Positions 1 to 8,854 of a DNA stretch of 64,000 nucleotides are shown piece by piece. A program made the position numbers and the translations under genes. The stretch is from Lachnospiraceae bacterium. Lineage in GTDB: Bacteria > Bacillota > Clostridia > Lachnospirales > Lachnospiraceae. The notes under the pieces were generated by a model. It was not told the origin of the DNA, ran no database searches, and saw nothing but the letters and a program-made list of their open reading frames with translations. The stretch covers positions 186,001-250,000 of the forward strand of contig CAJTAL010000001.1 of the NCBI GenBank assembly GCA_910574285.1. The letters are read 5' to 3'. Numbering within the stretch: the stretch's first letter is position 1; every line of letters starts with the position of its first letter.

Positions 1-758
1 ACGATCTCTCCATTGTGAATATGGAAGGGACACTGACGGAGTCCAACCAGAGGGAGAATAAGAAATTTGCTTTCAAGGGGCCGCCGGAATATTTCAATAT
101 CCTGGTCAAAGGCTCTGTAGAAGCCGCTAATCTGGCGAATAACCACAGTAAGGATTACGGTGACGAAAGTTATACCGATACGATTGCCGCCCTGGAAGAC
201 GCCGGTATTCCCACATTCGGCTTTGAACGTGTAAAGATCCTGGATATCAAAGGCGTGAAGGTAGGGCTGGCCGGAATCTATGAATTGGCGGATCACCTGG
301 AGAAAAAGCAGCAGGTAAAGGATAATATCGGCGCGCTGAAAGAAGCCGGAGCCCAACTGATTATCGTAAATTTCCATTGGGGAACGGAACGGGAATACAC
401 CCCGAATGATACGCAGAAAACCCTTGCGCATCTGGCTATAGACGAGGGCGCAGACCTGGTCATCGGCCATCACCCTCATGTGCTGCAGGGTATAGAAAGA
501 TATAAGGACAAATATATTGCTTACAGCCTTGGAAATTTCTGTTTCGGAGGCAATTCAAATCCCGGAGACAAGGATACGATCATCTTCCAGCAGACATTTA
601 CAATTAAGGACGGAGCCGCGGCAAAAGACGATAAGATCAATATCATCCCCTGCTGTCTCTCCTCTTCCGCCGGATATAACGATTATCGTCCGACTGTCCT
701 GGAAGGAGAACAGAAGCAGAAGATACTGGATAAACTTGAAACCTACAGCCAATGGTAA
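1..758 (+). CDS. CapA-family metallophosphatase-like protein, 5' truncated by window edge
   Basis: The reading frame is already open at base 3, so the true start lies before the window; about 252 residues are visible. The CapA family (poly-gamma-glutamate synthesis protein, calcineurin-like fold) is recognised by DLSIVNMEGTLT at the left edge, LANNHSKDYG, NFHWGTEREYTP, GHHPHVLQGIE and AYSLGNFCFGG, in the usual order. These Asn/His-rich blocks form the metal site of the fold. Family members are often membrane-anchored or secreted enzymes acting at the envelope, but the actual substrate cannot be told. No cap or pgs partner gene lies to the right. The stop is followed immediately by a strong hairpin that separates it from the convergent AEC permease gene. 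Confidence 0.85.
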   Translation, partial: DLSIVNMEGTLTESNQRENKKFAFKGPPEYFNILVKGSVEAANLANNHSKDYGDESYTDTIAALEDAGIPTFGFERVKILDIKGVKVGLAGIYELADHLEKKQQVKDNIGALKEAGAQLIIVNFHWGTEREYTPNDTQKTLAHLAIDEGADLVIGHHPHVLQGIERYKDKYIAYSLGNFCFGGNSNPGDKDTIIFQQTFTIKDGAAAKDDKINIIPCCLSSSAGYNDYRPTVLEGEQKQKILDKLETYSQW

Positions 759-796
759 AGAGGCCGCCGTAAAGCATTTACGGGCAGCCTCTTTCT
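757..796. terminator. Bidirectional hairpin terminator between capA-like and AEC genes
   Basis: AAAGAGGC at the left arm pairs with GCCTCTTT at the right, and the stem extends through about 17 bp with one bulge around the loop GCA. Runs of T or A flank both sides, so it can serve both converging genes. It overlaps the last base pair of the capA-like stop codon. Confidence 0.8.
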
Positions 797-798
797 AT

Positions 799-1731
799 TT
801 ACAAAAACATCTCAAAACACAATGCCATAAGCGGCATGGTAATTATGCAGAAAATCACCGACATCACATTGATCACACTGGCATATCGGGAATCCATGTC
901 GTAGATCTGCGCCACCTGGGTAACCATGGTCGCCGCCGGCGCCACGGCTGCCAGCAGCACAATCAGAAGGATATACTCCGCGTCCGGGTGTATTCCCATC
1001 CGCCCGACTATGACAAAAATCAATACGGCGGCAGCCGGAAACGCGATCAGACGCAGAAAACAGATGAGGTACGGTCTTTTCTGCCGGAATACCCATAGCA
1101 GATCCACATTTCCGATCACCATCCCGATCACCAGCATGCTGGCAGAAGCAACCATATCGCCGAAGCCCCTGACACAGCTTCCGATCACCGTCGGAAGTCT
1201 AAGTTCCGTAATAAACAGGAGCGTTCCTATCCCTATCGCGATAATATTTGGATTCAGGAATATCTTTTTGTAATCCCGCTCTCTCCTCCGGCTGATCACG
1301 CCGATGCCGTGGGTCCAGAGCAATATGGTCTGTATGATCGTATAACCCGTTGTATAGAATACCCATTCATTTCCAAGGACAGATGCCACCAACGGAACAA
1401 CCAGGTATCCTGAATTTGTATAAATGACCGAAGCCTTTTCTATACTATTCACATGAAGCGGCTTCTCCAGCAGCTTCATCCCGCCGATCATCATTGCATG
1501 GACCACGGCCGCCATCACAATCGACAATGCAAGTCCCATAAGCTTATCCTGCGTCAGTTCTATCTGGAACGCATCTACAATAATACAGGGAGAACAGATG
1601 TAAACCACCATATTCGATATAACCTTACTGTCCTCCGACCGAAACAAGCCGATCTTCACGATCGCATATCCTACCGCCATCGTAAGAAACATCGCCGCAA
1701 TCTGTTCTGCTAACAGTATACTTAATCCCAT
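799..1731 (-). CDS. AEC (auxin efflux carrier) family permease
   Basis: This 310-residue protein is almost entirely hydrophobic, with about ten predicted membrane segments and an N-terminal stretch (MFLTMAVGYAIVKIGLF) typical of the AEC/Mem_trans family. Such proteins export or exchange organic acids such as malate or malonate in bacteria, but substrate cannot be deduced from sequence alone. The ATG overlaps the TAA of the upstream 553-residue membrane-protein gene by one base (TAATG), indicating translational coupling. The gene ends just before the convergent terminator at 757-796. Confidence 0.85.
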   Translation of the reverse strand: MGLSILLAEQIAAMFLTMAVGYAIVKIGLFRSEDSKVISNMVVYICSPCIIVDAFQIELTQDKLMGLALSIVMAAVVHAMMIGGMKLLEKPLHVNSIEKASVIYTNSGYLVVPLVASVLGNEWVFYTTGYTIIQTILLWTHGIGVISRRRERDYKKIFLNPNIIAIGIGTLLFITELRLPTVIGSCVRGFGDMVASASMLVIGMVIGNVDLLWVFRQKRPYLICFLRLIAFPAAAVLIFVIVGRMGIHPDAEYILLIVLLAAVAPAATMVTQVAQIYDMDSRYASVINVMSVIFCIITMPLMALCFEMFL

Positions 1732-3392
1732 TACTCTTCTTCCGTCTCTTCCTCCCGACTCCCTGCATCCTGGCCACCAAGACCCGCATCTCCTTTGATC
1801 TCCAGGGACATTACGAGATTCGCTTTTTCATCCTCTTTATACTCCATGACAACCGTCTGGCCTTCTTCACATCGGATTACATCGATGAAATCAACTATCG
1901 AAACGTCGAATATATCCTCGGAACCTTCCACCATAATATAATAATGGGACGTTCCGTCTATGACCGCCTGGGCAATCTTCGTGATCTTTCCCGTCGTCTT
2001 CTTGATTTCCCGGGTATCTTTCTCTACTTCCTTGACACCGTTGCTGAAAAGCAGCTCGAGATAATTCTCCTCGCACTGGCTTACACTGTCCCCGATCGCC
2101 ACGATCTGATATTTCTGGACATTTACCATGGCATACTTCTTCACCAGGCCCGCGTCGTCCTTAAGCGCTATGAAGTAAGTCGGCTCGCCTGAGATATTCA
2201 GAAGCAGCGGGAACGTCGCTTTGTACTTCAGATTCTGTACCTGCCCCTCCGCCGAAGACATGGCGGAAGCTTCCGTCGCACCTTCAACCTTGTAATACTT
2301 CGTCTCCATCGTCCTCTGGTTCGACAACACGAATCCGACGTTCGACTGATCTCCGTTCACAGAGGTCACGCCTGTATACATCCACACATCGTCCTCCAGC
2401 GCCAGATAATTATAGCCGTCCGTAGTCATCAGGCAATCCTTCTGGCTCAGGACACTGTTGAAGAATCCATGCTTCAGCGTACCATAGTAATCAAACAACT
2501 GAACCAGCAGATCTGCCGAGTAAGCACGGTCGACCCACTCCGGAACATCCTTGATGCCGTAAGTCTTCATATCCCCGGTGATCGCGTTGCACAGAACTAC
2601 CTTCCCCACCGTCTCGCCGCCGAAAAGACCGATATTAAACTTCTTCACCGGAGCGATCCAGTACGGAACTCCTCTTTCGTCTATCTCGAAACTCAGTTCA
2701 CCATAGATATAAGTCGGATGCGCGAACCGCAGATGCCGGTAAATATTCCGGTTCAGATGTTCGCTGGTCGTATATTTAATCCCCTCTTCCAGCTTTACCA
2801 GCTCTGTCGTCTGGTTCGCCATATTGATGCGGATATACGCCGGGATACCGTTGGAACGGTTCGTAAACCATTTGATCAGGTTCGCATATCGGAGAGGAGA
2901 TACTCTGACCGGATTATCCTGATAATTAATCTGGCTGTAGATACTGTCCACTTCGAACTGGGACACCATGTCCACCATACTTCCCATCTTACGGTCCCCT
3001 AAGATCTCCGCCGTGTCCTTGTCAAGAAGCGGGATCTTGTCGAAAGAGAGTTCCTCTATATCCTCTGTAAATTCTCCTTCTTTTACCGTAAGCAGCTTCT
3101 GGTATTTCTTCGCATTGATAATCGGAGATGAAAATAAGGAGCCCAGCAGATAGACTACACCCAGTCCCAGGATCACCGCGCCGAAGCACTTCATGACCTT
3201 ACTCCGCTTCAATTCATCTCTTCCGAATCTCTTGCGCGCCGCATAGAGAAGAGCCAGCGCCACTAACAGAAACAACACAAAAAACCAGGTTTCCGACGAA
3301 TGGATGTTAATTGCGGGCAGAGCCACATAATAATATCCTCCCGCCGCTATAACCGCCGCTAATACAATCAATAATTTTTTCTTAATACTCAT
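1731..3392 (-). CDS. Unknown membrane-anchored protein, 553 residues
   Basis: I do not recognise a named family. Three hydrophobic segments lie near the N-terminus (about residues 7-27, 34-52 and 66-88), followed by about 440 mostly soluble residues that probably fold on one face of the membrane. The tail after about residue 520 is acidic and ends in DAGSREEETEEE. AAGGAG precedes the ATG by a good distance. The stop overlaps the start of the AEC permease gene, so the two are translated together. Potassium-uptake genes lie upstream in the same direction, but the 66-bp gap has no clear terminator or promoter. The soluble part has no visible catalytic motif, cysteine pair or nucleotide loop. Confidence 0.7.
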   Translation of the reverse strand: MSIKKKLLIVLAAVIAAGGYYYVALPAINIHSSETWFFVLFLLVALALLYAARKRFGRDELKRSKVMKCFGAVILGLGVVYLLGSLFSSPIINAKKYQKLLTVKEGEFTEDIEELSFDKIPLLDKDTAEILGDRKMGSMVDMVSQFEVDSIYSQINYQDNPVRVSPLRYANLIKWFTNRSNGIPAYIRINMANQTTELVKLEEGIKYTTSEHLNRNIYRHLRFAHPTYIYGELSFEIDERGVPYWIAPVKKFNIGLFGGETVGKVVLCNAITGDMKTYGIKDVPEWVDRAYSADLLVQLFDYYGTLKHGFFNSVLSQKDCLMTTDGYNYLALEDDVWMYTGVTSVNGDQSNVGFVLSNQRTMETKYYKVEGATEASAMSSAEGQVQNLKYKATFPLLLNISGEPTYFIALKDDAGLVKKYAMVNVQKYQIVAIGDSVSQCEENYLELLFSNGVKEVEKDTREIKKTTGKITKIAQAVIDGTSHYYIMVEGSEDIFDVSIVDFIDVIRCEEGQTVVMEYKEDEKANLVMSLEIKGDAGLGGQDAGSREEETEEE

Positions 3393-3458
3393 ATAATCTC
3401 CTTCATATTTTTACACGTCACAAACCCCATTACGGTTCCTCACGATTCTTCCAGACAG

Positions 3459-4904
3459 TTAAAACTTACGGTTCCAGGCGGACGCCGTAAATAACATCAG
3501 GAAGGGGAATATCTCCAGACGGCCTGCCAGCATGTCGCAGCAAAATACCAGCTTTGACAGCGCCGAAAAATCCGCGAAATTTCCATTGGGGCCAACCATT
3601 CCGATCCCCGGGCCGATATTATTAAGCGTTGCCATCACAGAACTGAACGTGGTGCCAAAATCCATATTATCAATGGATACCAGGATGACGGAACCCACAA
3701 GAGTCAGCACATACGCCATCAGGTAGATATTCAGTACCCGCAGTACGTCCTGGTCCATCTTCTTCCCGTTCATCCGGATAATCCGAACGGCTTTCGGATG
3801 CACCATCTGGACAATCTCACGCTTGATACATTTTAACATCATCAGGAAACGGGCCACCTTCATTCCGCCTCCCGTGGATGAGGCGCAGGCCCCGACCATC
3901 ATCAGGAACAACAGAATATTCTGGGAGAACATAGGCCATTCCACAAAATCCGCCGTAGCATACCCTGTCGTAGTGATCACGGAAGCCACCTGGAAGACCG
4001 CATAACGGAATGCTTTCAAAGGCCCTGTATACAGATGGCTGATATTAATCGTAATCATGAGCGCCGACGTCAATATAATCCCTATATAAGCCTTCACCTC
4101 TTCATTCTTCCATACTGGTTTAAATTCCCGCATCAACAGGAAGAAATACAGATTAAAATTCACTCCGAATAATATCATGAATACCGTAATTACGGCATCT
4201 ATATAGACACTGTCAAAATACCCCACGCTCGCCGCATAGTTGGCGAATCCGCCGGTTCCGGCCGTTCCGAATGAAAAGATCAGGCTGTCAAAGAGGTTCA
4301 TGCCGCCCAATAACAGCAGAATCACTTCTACGGCTGTCATCCCGAAATATATCCCGTAGAGAATTCTGGCCGTCGACATCGTCTTCGGAACCAGCTTATC
4401 CTTCTCGGGCCCTGGCACCTCCGCACGCATCAGATACATAGAATTCTTCTTATCCAACGTCGTAAGCACCATTACAAATACCAGCACCCCCATACCGCCG
4501 ACCCAGTGGGTAAAGCTCCTCCAGAACAGCATGCCCTGAGGCAGCGCCTCAACGTCTTGAAGCACCGAAGAACCCGTCGTCGTGAATCCCGACACAGTTT
4601 CAAAAAAAGCATCCAGATAATTCGGAATACTTCCCGAAAGCGAAAACGGCAGCGCCCCAAACAATGACCATAGAATCCATGCGCTTGAAACAACAATCAT
4701 ACCTTCTTTCCCGTAGATCGTCCGATTCTCCGGTTTTTTCATGCCAAGCAGCAGATAGACCACTCCCAGGATTCCCGCAGGAATCAAAAAAAACACACCG
4801 CTAAACTCCCGATAAATAAATGACACCAATGCCGGAAGCAAAAGAAGCACCGCCTCGACTCCTAACATCTTCGCCAATATATATCGTATCATCTTCGTAT
4901 TCAT
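3459..4904 (-). CDS. trkH: TrkH-family potassium uptake channel subunit
   Basis: TrkH/KtrB forms the ion-conducting part of the Trk/Ktr K+ system in the cytoplasmic membrane. The 481-residue length fits the family. Four selectivity-filter-like loops are visible in order: FTTTGSS, GTAGTGGFA, TTTGYATADF and NNIGPGIG, each followed by a hydrophobic helix. The gene follows trkA by 21 bp on the same strand, so the channel and its regulatory subunit are co-transcribed. Whether uptake is coupled to Na+ or H+ cannot be told from the sequence. Confidence 0.93.
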   Translation of the reverse strand: MNTKMIRYILAKMLGVEAVLLLLPALVSFIYREFSGVFFLIPAGILGVVYLLLGMKKPENRTIYGKEGMIVVSSAWILWSLFGALPFSLSGSIPNYLDAFFETVSGFTTTGSSVLQDVEALPQGMLFWRSFTHWVGGMGVLVFVMVLTTLDKKNSMYLMRAEVPGPEKDKLVPKTMSTARILYGIYFGMTAVEVILLLLGGMNLFDSLIFSFGTAGTGGFANYAASVGYFDSVYIDAVITVFMILFGVNFNLYFFLLMREFKPVWKNEEVKAYIGIILTSALMITINISHLYTGPLKAFRYAVFQVASVITTTGYATADFVEWPMFSQNILLFLMMVGACASSTGGGMKVARFLMMLKCIKREIVQMVHPKAVRIIRMNGKKMDQDVLRVLNIYLMAYVLTLVGSVILVSIDNMDFGTTFSSVMATLNNIGPGIGMVGPNGNFADFSALSKLVFCCDMLAGRLEIFPFLMLFTASAWNRKF

Positions 4905-4925
4905 AACTTTTTCTTCCTGTCTCCC

Positions 4926-6302
4926 TTATGCAAGTATGTCCGTAAATTCATTAATAGTATGCTCTTTGGTAACAACAATTACACTGTCACCTACTTCCAT
5001 ATGATCGTCGCCTCCCGGAATTATGACTTTGCGTCCTCTTCCGATACAGGCTATCAGGTGATTGGGCTTTGTAGGCAGATCTTTGAGCGCAACATTCGTA
5101 AAACTGCATTCTTTCCTTATAATGAACTCCATCGCTTCCACTTTTCCTCCCAAAAGCCGGTAGCTTGTCTCTACGTTGGCGCTGCTGTAGGAATTCTTCA
5201 TCGCCCGCACATAATTCACGATCTCGTCTGCCGCCGCGCTCTTCACGGAGACTATACTGTCTATTCCCAGACCTTCTACCATCTGCGCCCGGGAGTCTTC
5301 ATTTACTTTCGCGATGATCTTATCTACCCCCTGGGCCTTCGCAAACAACGACATGATAATATTCTCTTCATCCATGCCGGTCAGCGCAACCACGGCGTCA
5401 GATTCGCCGATGCCTTCCTCGATCAGAAGATCATGGTCCGCCGCGTCTCCCTGGATGACTGTGGCTTTAGGCAGCAGCTCGCAGAGATATTCGCATTTCT
5501 CTTCGCTGCGTTCTATGATCTTTACCTGCATCCCTGCCTGGAGAAGCTGACGTGAAAGATAGAAGCAGACATTGCCGCCTCCGCAGATCATGACTCTCTT
5601 AACCTTCGTGCTCTTCTTTCCCATAGATTTGAAAAAAGACCGCAGATCATGATGGCCCGCGGCTATATGAAGCCTGTCGTCCTCCTGCAGCACAAAATCT
5701 CCGTCAGGAATAAAGACCGAATTTCCTCTCTTCACCGCACATACCAGCATATCGATCTTAAATCTTCGGTCTATCTCCGCCAGGGACAGACCTGCCAGAG
5801 GATTCCCTGCCTTAAGGACATGCTCTACCAGTTCCGCTCTTCCCTTCATAAACGTCTCGACTTTGCTCGCCGCGGGGAACAAAAGAATCCTCGCGATCTC
5901 GTTCGCCGCCGATAACTCCGGATTTACCGCCATACTCAGACGAAGATCCGACCGCAGAAGATCTATCTGCTGATAATAAATCGGATTACGCACCCTCGCA
6001 ATCGTATGCTTTGCTCCCAGTCTCTTTGCCAGCAGGCAGCTCAGCATATTAAACTCGTCCGTCGAAGCACAGGCGATCACCAGATCTGAACGGTCGACTT
6101 CCGCCTGCTTCTGGATCTCCGCATCGGCCCCGTTTCCCGTGATACAAATGATGTCAAGCCGATTCAGTGCCTCTTTTAACTTTCCCGCGTTCTGATCAAT
6201 CAATACAATGTCATAATCTTCTTCTGACAACTGCACGGCCAGCTTATGCCCTACTTTGCCGTCACCAATGATTACTATCTGCATCTCTTTATCCTCGTTC
6301 AT
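4926..6302 (-). CDS. trkA: TrkA, NAD-binding regulatory subunit of the potassium transporter
   Basis: The 458 residues contain two tandem RCK modules. Each begins with a Rossmann dinucleotide motif: GDGKVGHKLA near residue 13 and GGGNVCFYLS near residue 240. Each ends with a TrkA_C domain. TrkA binds NAD(H) or adenine nucleotides and gates TrkH on the cytoplasmic side. In the second motif the last glycine of GxGxxG is replaced (GGGNVC), as can happen in the distal RCK copy. trkA is the first gene of the trkA-trkH pair. A TATAAT-like hexamer lies upstream at 6377-6382 on the minus strand but without a convincing -35, so I do not list it as a promoter. Confidence 0.93.
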   Translation of the reverse strand: MNEDKEMQIVIIGDGKVGHKLAVQLSEEDYDIVLIDQNAGKLKEALNRLDIICITGNGADAEIQKQAEVDRSDLVIACASTDEFNMLSCLLAKRLGAKHTIARVRNPIYYQQIDLLRSDLRLSMAVNPELSAANEIARILLFPAASKVETFMKGRAELVEHVLKAGNPLAGLSLAEIDRRFKIDMLVCAVKRGNSVFIPDGDFVLQEDDRLHIAAGHHDLRSFFKSMGKKSTKVKRVMICGGGNVCFYLSRQLLQAGMQVKIIERSEEKCEYLCELLPKATVIQGDAADHDLLIEEGIGESDAVVALTGMDEENIIMSLFAKAQGVDKIIAKVNEDSRAQMVEGLGIDSIVSVKSAAADEIVNYVRAMKNSYSSANVETSYRLLGGKVEAMEFIIRKECSFTNVALKDLPTKPNHLIACIGRGRKVIIPGGDDHMEVGDSVIVVTKEHTINEFTDILA

Positions 6303-6391
6303 TATTCTATTTTGCCGTAATATAATACTAATGTCTTGATACCATAATTCCTTAGCAAATAATTAACAGCAAAGAGATTATAGCACTTTTG

Positions 6392-6421
6392 CCAAAAGAA
6401 AAAAAGCCCTTACGGACTTTT
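6392..6421 (-). terminator. Rho-independent terminator of the EF-G-like gene
   Basis: On the minus strand AAAAGTCC pairs with GGGCTTTT (one G-U) around the tetraloop GTAA and is followed by a run of T. It lies about 45 bp after the stop codon of the EF-G-like gene. Confidence 0.8.
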
Positions 6422-6463
6422 CTTCTTATTAATATTTTCATAGGATTACTTACTCTTGATTGC

Positions 6464-8539
6464 TTACTCTTCTGCCGCTCTCTTCGCGATCTCTGCCTCC
6501 TGCACGTCGGACGGAGCCTGCTCATAGCGCGCAAATTCATAAGAATAGGTTCCTCTTCCGCCCGTCATGGAACGTAATACCGTACAATAGCCGAATACGC
6601 CTGTCATCGGAATATCTGCCACGATCTCCTGGAAACCGCCCGCGATGGGGTTCATACCGAGCACACGGCCGCGTCTCTTGTTCAAATCACCCATAACGTC
6701 TCCGGTATAATCATCCGGAACCACTACTTTTATAGAAGCAATCGGCTCTAAGAGTACAGGATTCGCCTCCATGAAGCCCTTCTTGAACGCCTGTATCGTC
6801 GCGGTCTTAAACGCCATCTCGGAGGAATCTACCGGATGATAAGAACCGTCGTACAGCGTCGCTTTCACGCCGACTACCGGATAACCTGCCAGAGGTCCCT
6901 TAAGGACAGATTCCTGAAGCCCCTTCTCCACTGCCGGGAAGTAATTCTTCGGAACCGCGCCGCCCACTACCGTCTCTTCAAATACATACGGTGTATCCAG
7001 ATCGCCGGATGACGCAAACTTCATCTTAACATGCCCGTACTGCCCATGTCCGCCGGACTGTTTCTTATACTTGGTATCCACGTCAGAGGTCTTGCGGATC
7101 GTCTCACGGAACGCTACCTTCGGCGTCTCCAGTGTCACTTCACACTTATATCTCTCAAGAAGCTTGCTTACCGCGATCTCCAGATGCTGGTCGCCCATAC
7201 CATAGATCAGTGTCTGACGGTTCTCGCTGTCGTTCATCGCCTTCAGCGTGATATCCTCCGCCATCATCTTCTGAAGCGCCTGGGAAACCTTATCTTCATC
7301 GCCTTTGTTCTTGGTTACATACTTCATATATGTATACGGCTTGGAATACTCCGTCCTTCCGAAGAGTACCGGCGTCGCTTTTACGGAAAGGGTATCGCCT
7401 GTCTTCGTATTCGTAAGCTTTGCGATCGCTCCGATATCCCCGGCAAACAATTCTTTCACTTCGATCGGCTTATTTCCTATCATCGTATAGATCTTGCCGA
7501 GCTTCTCGTCCGTCTCGCTGTCCGCATTATAAAGAGTATCCTCGCCTTTCAATACACCGGAACATACCTTAATGAAAGAGTACTTACCGATAAACGGATC
7601 CACCATAGTCTTGAATACATACGCTGATTTTGCTTTCGCGAAATCATAATTCGCCTCGTAGATCTCATTGGTCTTGCGGTTGATTCCCGCGCATTCTATC
7701 CAATCCGGGCTCGGGAAAAACCTTACGATATCCGACAGGAGATTTGCAACGCCCTGTGCCTGTACGTTTGAACCCATGGCAACCGGAACGATCCTGCCTT
7801 CCATAACTTCGGTACGCATCGCTGCGCGGATCTCCTCTACGGAGAATTCCTCTCCGGCAAAATATCTCTCCATGTACTCGTCGCTGATCTCCGCCACTGC
7901 CTCTAACAATTTTTCACGGTAAGTCTCCAGATTCGGTTTACAGTAATCCGGAATCTCACATTCCTCTCTCTGTCCGATACCCGTATAACGCCTTCCGGCA
8001 TTCTTGATGACATTAACGTAACCAACCAGCTTTTCATTCTCTCTGATGGGCTGGAAATGAGGCGCGATCACCTTACCATATCTGTCGTTCAGGTCCTCTA
8101 CTACCTGACGGAAACTTGCATCGTCTACATCCATCTCTGTTACGTAGACCATACGCGGAAGATTGTACTTATCGCATAATTCCCACGCCTTTTCCGTTCC
8201 GACTTCCACACCGGCCTTTCCTGATACTACGATTACCGCAGCGTCCGCAGCGCTGACTGCTTCTTCAACCTCGCCTACAAAATCAAAGTATCCTGGTGTA
8301 TCCAGCACATTGATCTTCGCCTTCTCCCACTCGATGGGTATCAGCGTCGTACTGATTGAAAATTCTCTCTTCTGTTCCTCTTTATCGAAATCACTGATCG
8401 TATTGTGGTCTGTGATCTTCCCCATACGGTTCGTTGCTCCAGATACATAAGCCATCGCCTCAACAAGGCTTGTCTTGCCGCTCCCCCCATGTCCTAAGAG
8501 AACTACGTTCCTGATCTCGTCAGTCCTGTAAACCTTCAT
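6464..8539 (-). CDS. EF-G-like translational GTPase with altered G4 motif
   Basis: This 691-residue protein has the full five-domain layout of elongation factor G. The P-loop is GHGGSGKTSL and switch II is DTPGYFDF instead of the DTPGHVDF of canonical EF-G, which places it in the EF-G-like branch (PRK12740-type as I recall) rather than as main fusA. The G4 motif that reads the guanine base, NKxD in EF-G, is here VTEMD: Asn and Lys are both lost and only Asp remains. The domain IV/V region is complete (GHGQYGHVKMKF, YPVVGVKATLYDGSYHPVDSS). It may act in ribosome recycling or rescue, which is inference. AAGGAG lies 11 nt before the ATG, and a good promoter lies upstream. Confidence 0.88.
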   Translation of the reverse strand: MKVYRTDEIRNVVLLGHGGSGKTSLVEAMAYVSGATNRMGKITDHNTISDFDKEEQKREFSISTTLIPIEWEKAKINVLDTPGYFDFVGEVEEAVSAADAAVIVVSGKAGVEVGTEKAWELCDKYNLPRMVYVTEMDVDDASFRQVVEDLNDRYGKVIAPHFQPIRENEKLVGYVNVIKNAGRRYTGIGQREECEIPDYCKPNLETYREKLLEAVAEISDEYMERYFAGEEFSVEEIRAAMRTEVMEGRIVPVAMGSNVQAQGVANLLSDIVRFFPSPDWIECAGINRKTNEIYEANYDFAKAKSAYVFKTMVDPFIGKYSFIKVCSGVLKGEDTLYNADSETDEKLGKIYTMIGNKPIEVKELFAGDIGAIAKLTNTKTGDTLSVKATPVLFGRTEYSKPYTYMKYVTKNKGDEDKVSQALQKMMAEDITLKAMNDSENRQTLIYGMGDQHLEIAVSKLLERYKCEVTLETPKVAFRETIRKTSDVDTKYKKQSGGHGQYGHVKMKFASSGDLDTPYVFEETVVGGAVPKNYFPAVEKGLQESVLKGPLAGYPVVGVKATLYDGSYHPVDSSEMAFKTATIQAFKKGFMEANPVLLEPIASIKVVVPDDYTGDVMGDLNKRRGRVLGMNPIAGGFQEIVADIPMTGVFGYCTVLRSMTGGRGTYSYEFARYEQAPSDVQEAEIAKRAAEE

Positions 8540-8582
8540 ATTTTCGGTGCCTCCTTATTCTTAGTAAAAATCTCATGTTTAT

Positions 8583-8611
8583 ATTGTACTAAAAAAACAA
8601 AGGTATTACAA
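8583..8611 (-). promoter_or_regulatory. Promoter of the EF-G-like gene
   Basis: On the minus strand a -35 TTGTAA (8606-8611) and a -10 TACAAT (8583-8588) are separated by exactly 17 bp, about 45 nt before the start codon. This matches the vegetative sigma-A consensus well. Confidence 0.65.
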
Positions 8612-8715
8612 CTCTTTTATACAGGATTTACAATTTTCTTGTTATACTCCTTTATCTTATCTATATCCGACAAATTCACACTCAAACTATTCAGCAGCGC
8701 TTTCAGCGCAAATGA

Positions 8716-8745
8716 TTAAATATGTTATGATCGCTATGTTATAAT
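8716..8745 (+). promoter_or_regulatory. Probable extended -10 promoter of tyrA-aroA
   Basis: A perfect TATAAT at 8740-8745 is preceded by TGT, giving an extended -10. The -35 candidate TTAAAT at 8716-8721, with an 18-bp spacer, is weak. It lies 110 bp before tyrA in the 315-bp divergent intergenic region, which otherwise holds only A/T-rich sequence and the opposing promoter. I saw no gene or riboswitch in this gap. Confidence 0.5.
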
Positions 8746-8854
8746 AGTATCGGATAATAAATTTAGTGTAAAGTTCCCATAAATAATTTACAAACCAGAC
8801 GTTTACAGGTTAAAATAGAAATCATACAAAAATGATAGAATAAGGAGAATCGCC

